14,736 nt of DNA from Sulfuricurvum sp. (GTDB lineage: Bacteria; Campylobacterota; Campylobacteria; Campylobacterales; Sulfurimonadaceae). Under the pieces are notes generated by a model that was not told the origin of the DNA, did not search any database, and was given only the letters and a program-made list of their open reading frames with translations. Position numbers and translations under genes: made by a program. Position 1 is the first letter of the stretch. Each line of letters begins with the position of its first letter. Below, piece after piece: positions 12,042 to 14,736 of this stretch. Location of the stretch: the NCBI GenBank assembly GCA_014764075.1, contig JACXUE010000051.1, positions 1 to 14,736 of the forward strand. Reading direction: 5' to 3'.

Positions 12042-13306
12042 TTTTTATAGATGAAGTAAGTGCAATCGAGGTAATGGACTCACGAGGCAACCCGACAATC
12101 AAAGCGACAGTACAGCTTAGTGACGGTACACGTGAGAGCGCAATCGTTCCAAGCGGTGCGAGCACAGGCAAACGTGAAGCGTTGGAGCTGCGCGACAATG
12201 ACAGCCGTTACATGGGTAAAGGGGTTCTCAAGGCAGTTGAGAATGTGAACAACCAAATTGCCGATGCGATTATGGGTCTTAGTCCGTTTAACCAAGCGGT
12301 CGTTGACGCAACGATGAAAGAGCTTGACGGAACTGAAAACTACTCGAATCTCGGAGCTAACGCGGTGCTTGGCGTATCGATGGCAGTTGCCCGTGCAGCA
12401 GCCAAAAGCCTCGGGATTCCACTTTATCGTTATCTTGGCGGTGCAAACGCAATGGTTCTTCCGGTTCCGATGCTCAACATTATCAACGGCGGAAGCCACG
12501 CTGACAACAGCGTCGATTTCCAAGAATACATGATTATGCCGATCGGATTTGCCGATTTTGCCGAAGGTCTCCGCGCATCGGCAGAGGTTTACCATAACCT
12601 CAAAAAAATCCTCAAAGAACGCGGTGCCAATACGGCACTCGGCGATGAGGGTGGATTTGCACCGGATCTCAGTTCGAACGAAGAACCGATCCAAGTGATT
12701 ATGGAAGCGATTGCCAAAGCGGGATACAAAGCGGGTGAGCAAATCGCTATCGCTTTGGATGTTGCGGCATCTGAGCTAGTCTGCGAGGAGGGATATCGGC
12801 TTGATTCTGAGAATCGTACCGTTACTTCGGAACAACTTGTCGATTATTACGCCGATCTTTGCGCCAAATATCCGATCGTATCGATCGAAGACGGTCTCAG
12901 CGAAGACGATTGGGCAGGATGGAAAGTATTGACAGAGCGTTTGGGTTCAAAAGTTCAACTGGTCGGGGATGACCTGTTTGTCACCAACGCATCTATCCTT
13001 GCCGAAGGGATCGAAAAAGGGATCGCCAATGCGATTTTGATCAAACCGAACCAAATCGGATCGATCTCAGAAACAATGCTTACCGTCCGTCTTGCGCAAC
13101 GCAACGGATACAAATGCATCATGTCTCACCGATCCGGCGAAAGCGAAGATGCGTTTATCGCCGATTTCGCGGTTGCACTCAACTGCGGTGAAATCAAAAC
13201 AGGCTCAACTGCACGGGGTGAACGTACTGCTAAATACAACCGCCTTCTCGAAATCGAAAACGAAGTGGTGTACGGTGAGTACTTGGGGAGTTCTCTCTTC
13301 AACTGA
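12038..13306 (+). CDS. eno: Enolase
   Basis: Converts 2-phosphoglycerate to phosphoenolpyruvate; in many bacteria also part of the RNA degradosome. The 422-residue length is usual. Catalytic and metal residues are visible: E204 in GDEGGFAPDL, Mg ligands D241 (ALDVAASE), E284 (SIEDGLSEDDW) and D311 (VGDDLFVTN), K336 in LIKPNQIGS, and the signature MSHRSGESEDAFIADFAV. SGASTGKREALELRD (39-53) is the mobile loop 1. Start ATG overlaps the recA stop by four bases (ATGA), so it is translationally coupled to recA; the recA-eno order is also known in Campylobacter. Its stop overlaps the next gene's start (TGATG). No defect seen. Confidence 0.98.
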   Translation: MIFIDEVSAIEVMDSRGNPTIKATVQLSDGTRESAIVPSGASTGKREALELRDNDSRYMGKGVLKAVENVNNQIADAIMGLSPFNQAVVDATMKELDGTENYSNLGANAVLGVSMAVARAAAKSLGIPLYRYLGGANAMVLPVPMLNIINGGSHADNSVDFQEYMIMPIGFADFAEGLRASAEVYHNLKKILKERGANTALGDEGGFAPDLSSNEEPIQVIMEAIAKAGYKAGEQIAIALDVAASELVCEEGYRLDSENRTVTSEQLVDYYADLCAKYPIVSIEDGLSEDDWAGWKVLTERLGSKVQLVGDDLFVTNASILAEGIEKGIANAILIKPNQIGSISETMLTVRLAQRNGYKCIMSHRSGESEDAFIADFAVALNCGEIKTGSTARGERTAKYNRLLEIENEVVYGEYLGSSLFN

Positions 13307-13590
13307 TGCAGCAAAACGAAGAGCCCCTTCTCGAGGAAGAGAGAGAAAGTTTTAGCGAGCGCTATTTCGGTCTCTCCACGACCAAATTTCTCCTTGCATC
13401 GGGATTTGTTCTACTCGTCGGCGTTTATATGGGATTTATCTTTTTCGGTAATAATTCTCTGAGTGTACTTCTTGATTTGGAAGAACACCAAAACTACCTC
13501 AGTGAGGACATCGAACGGTTAAAAGCTGAAAATGCTGCTTTACAAAAGCAGTATTTTGAGCTTAAAGAACTCGATGCCGATTCGCAATAA
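13306..13590 (+). CDS. FtsB/DivIC-like septum formation protein
   Basis: A 94-residue bitopic membrane protein: acidic cytoplasmic N-terminus (about 1-24), one transmembrane helix (about 28-48, TKFLLASGFVLLVGVYMGFIF), then a Leu/Glu-rich coiled coil (about 56-90; SVLLDLEEHQNYLSEDIERLKAENAALQKQYFEL region). This is the architecture of FtsB/DivIC septum initiators that bind FtsL and FtsQ in the divisome. The resemblance is architectural and by gene position (eno-adjacent, as in Campylobacter), not by a diagnostic motif. The start overlaps the eno stop by one base (TGATG), and the AMIN-domain gene starts 10 bases after its stop. Confidence 0.75.
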   Translation: MQQNEEPLLEEERESFSERYFGLSTTKFLLASGFVLLVGVYMGFIFFGNNSLSVLLDLEEHQNYLSEDIERLKAENAALQKQYFELKELDADSQ

Positions 13591-13600
13591 CGGGAGACGC

Positions 13601-14215
13601 ATGAAATACTCACTTATCCTCTCTTTGCTCCTCACGGTTTCCTCGATGGGACGCGAAAACCCTTTTTTTGCGCTTGATCCGTCTAAAACACAAAAAATTA
13701 CCTCAAATGTTATCGAAAGCAAGCCACCTCTAAACAGCGTTAGTTATACCCTTCCCGATCAAGCGCGGATACTTAAAGAGGTTACATTTACAATTCAGAA
13801 TATTGATGGCAGTATCGAAAGTCACAAAATGGCTGTCGATCAAAGTGTGGATTGGCATCGTCCACTTCAACTCTCTCAGTCGGGTGTTCAAACAGCCAAA
13901 TCAGCTCAACACAACAGCTCTTCATCCGCTGATTTTGGATTTATCCGTTTTACTACAAACGGTAAAACACTTACGATAAATACGACCGATCCACTCTCCC
14001 GTCACTTTGTCCTAAGCGATCCCAATCGGATTGTTCTTGATTTCAAACGCTCCGCATCGTTTCGATCCGAAAAAAAACATCTTAATGCGGCCCCTTTTAA
14101 AAGCGTCGTGATGAGCAATCATAACCAATTCGTCCGTGCAACAATCACGCTGGATGGTCGATACAGCTATACATTAAATCAATCTGGAAATAATATTATC
14201 GTTAATTGTAAGTAG
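13601..14215 (+). CDS. Exported AMIN-domain protein
   Basis: From ATG 13601 (204 residues) it begins MKYSLILSLLLTVSSMGRENPF, a short Sec signal peptide with possible cleavage near residue 16-18. The start is supported by GGGAG 4 bases upstream; the frame is open further upstream only inside the preceding gene. The middle (about 30-105) is low in recognisable motifs. The C-terminal 95 residues match an AMIN domain: FGFIRFTTNGKTLTINT, HFVLSDPNRIVLDFKR, PFKSVVMSNHNQFVRATITLD, then YSYTLNQSGNNIIVN. AMIN domains bind peptidoglycan or direct periplasmic proteins to the envelope or septum. No amidase domain is attached. Being last in recA-eno-(FtsB-like)-AMIN suggests a division or envelope role; the function is unknown. 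Confidence 0.85.
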   Translation: MKYSLILSLLLTVSSMGRENPFFALDPSKTQKITSNVIESKPPLNSVSYTLPDQARILKEVTFTIQNIDGSIESHKMAVDQSVDWHRPLQLSQSGVQTAKSAQHNSSSSADFGFIRFTTNGKTLTINTTDPLSRHFVLSDPNRIVLDFKRSASFRSEKKHLNAAPFKSVVMSNHNQFVRATITLDGRYSYTLNQSGNNIIVNCK

Positions 14216-14225
14216 TAGTGAAGTT

Positions 14226-14247
14226 TTTCTCTCCGCGTGGAGAGAAA
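14226..14247. repeat. Hairpin between the convergent AMIN gene and tpx
   Basis: TTTCTCTCC (14226-14234), loop GCGT, GGAGAGAAA (14239-14247), a perfect 9-bp stem in the 38-base gap between two converging genes. It probably marks the 3' ends of both transcripts. It has the T-arm-first layout and no strong U-tract on either strand, so it is terminator-like rather than a textbook terminator. Confidence 0.55.
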
Positions 14248-14253
14248 GGGATA

Positions 14254-14736
14254 TTATTGTACGGCAGCCAATGCAGCGTCGTAGTTTGGTTCTTCAGTGA
14301 TCTCAGGTACGATCTCTTTGTAGGTTACGATACCTTCTTCATTGACTGCGAAGATTGCACGACATGTTACGCCTGCAAGAACAGATCCTCCAAGCAATAC
14401 ACCGTATGCGTTTGCGAAATCTTTATTGCGAAAATCCGAACATACCGTCAATTTATCGATTCCTTCCGCTTGGCAGAAACGTCCCGCCGCAAACGGCAAG
14501 TCCAAAGATACGATAGTCGCTTTTACACCTTCCAAAGAAGCCGCTTTAGCGTTGAAGTTACGAGTTTCAGTAGCACATACGCCTGTATCCAATGAAGGAA
14601 CAACAATAATAAGTTGCTTAACACCTTGCGCTCCACCCACTACTACATCGCCCAAACCCGCCGAATTAACAACAGTTACTTCAGGCGCCTTATCTCCAAC
14701 ATTAACTTCATTCCCGAGAAGTTCTACGTCTGTACC
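14254..14736 (-). CDS. tpx: Thiol peroxidase (atypical 2-Cys peroxiredoxin), 5' end missing
   Basis: Reduces H2O2 and alkyl hydroperoxides using thioredoxin. The visible 160 residues run from GTDVELLGNEVNVGDKAPEV to the stop. The peroxidatic Cys is in PSLDTGVCATETRNFN, with the conserved Pro-x-x-D-T-x-x-C pattern, and the resolving Cys is in DLPFAAGRFCQAEG. Both features define Tpx. The frame continues to the window edge, so roughly the first 5-10 residues (family about 165-170) lie outside; the TTG at 14653-14655 is internal and not the start. It converges on the AMIN gene across a 38-base gap with a hairpin. Its promoter is outside the window. Confidence 0.96.
   Translation of the reverse strand, partial: GTDVELLGNEVNVGDKAPEVTVVNSAGLGDVVVGGAQGVKQLIIVVPSLDTGVCATETRNFNAKAASLEGVKATIVSLDLPFAAGRFCQAEGIDKLTVCSDFRNKDFANAYGVLLGGSVLAGVTCRAIFAVNEEGIVTYKEIVPEITEEPNYDAALAAVQ

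Noticed and set aside
12080..12742. Long (220-codon) frame antisense to eno
   Set aside because: eno is beyond doubt here. The antisense frame is rich in Cys, His, Arg and Val as expected from reversed codon usage, and has no recognisable motifs.
14653..14736. tpx starting at an internal TTG (14653-14655)
   Set aside because: The frame continues upstream with clear Tpx sequence (LLGNEVNVGDKAPEV) to the window edge, so the true start is outside.

Overview
The window looks like core chromosome from a sulfur-oxidising-type Campylobacterota (Epsilonproteobacteria), probably near Sulfuricurvum/Sulfurimonas. This rests on the type of the encoded proteins (futalosine-pathway MqnD, CcoG, short SpeE-like protein, Tpx), on the recA-eno-septum protein-AMIN gene order that I recall from Campylobacter, and on promoters with a good TATAAT-type -10 but little -35. 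The genus is inferred from memory. No rRNA, tRNA, CRISPR array, insertion sequence or prophage is visible, and no gene-free stretch exceeds about 270 bases.

Layout. Minus strand, left edge: lspA (cut by the edge), overlapping upstream glmM. A 269-base divergent gap holds tandem hairpins and AT-rich promoter DNA. Plus strand: rpsT, then prfA, which runs tail to tail into minus-strand dapF. Minus strand: coaE and an upstream, start-stop-coupled short SpeE-like gene. Plus strand: a small DUF2892-type membrane protein and purM, each with its own promoter. A 252-base gap follows with a nested inverted-repeat element. Minus strand: an apparent mqnD-fliQ-murB operon (right to left), then a degenerate serine-recombinase-like gene with its own promoter, then ccoG. 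Plus strand: recA-eno-(DivIC/FtsB-like)-(AMIN-domain exported protein), tightly packed. Right edge: tpx on the minus strand, 5' end cut off.

Functions. The genes cover cell-envelope precursors (glmM, murB, dapF, lspA), translation (rpsT, prfA), CoA (coaE), purines (purM), menaquinone (mqnD), cbb3-oxidase assembly (ccoG), flagellar export (fliQ), recombination (recA), glycolysis (eno), division or envelope proteins and peroxide defence (tpx).

The most interesting points are structural. (1) prfA and dapF both lose their conserved 3' ends at the same spot near position 3200 and read into each other, as expected from a deletion. (2) recA lacks its N-terminal 26 or so residues, and the remaining homology stops abruptly next to a promoter. 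(3) The ccoG neighbour resembles a serine recombinase that lost its catalytic residues and looks like a regulator, with repeated TCGTCAT motifs in its own promoter. (4) The short SpeE-like protein lacks the SAM-binding glycine motif. (5) A family of CTACTTTT...AAAAGTAG hairpins lies near gene ends, two of them bracketing a structured 200-base element. Points 1 and 2 could also be assembly errors.
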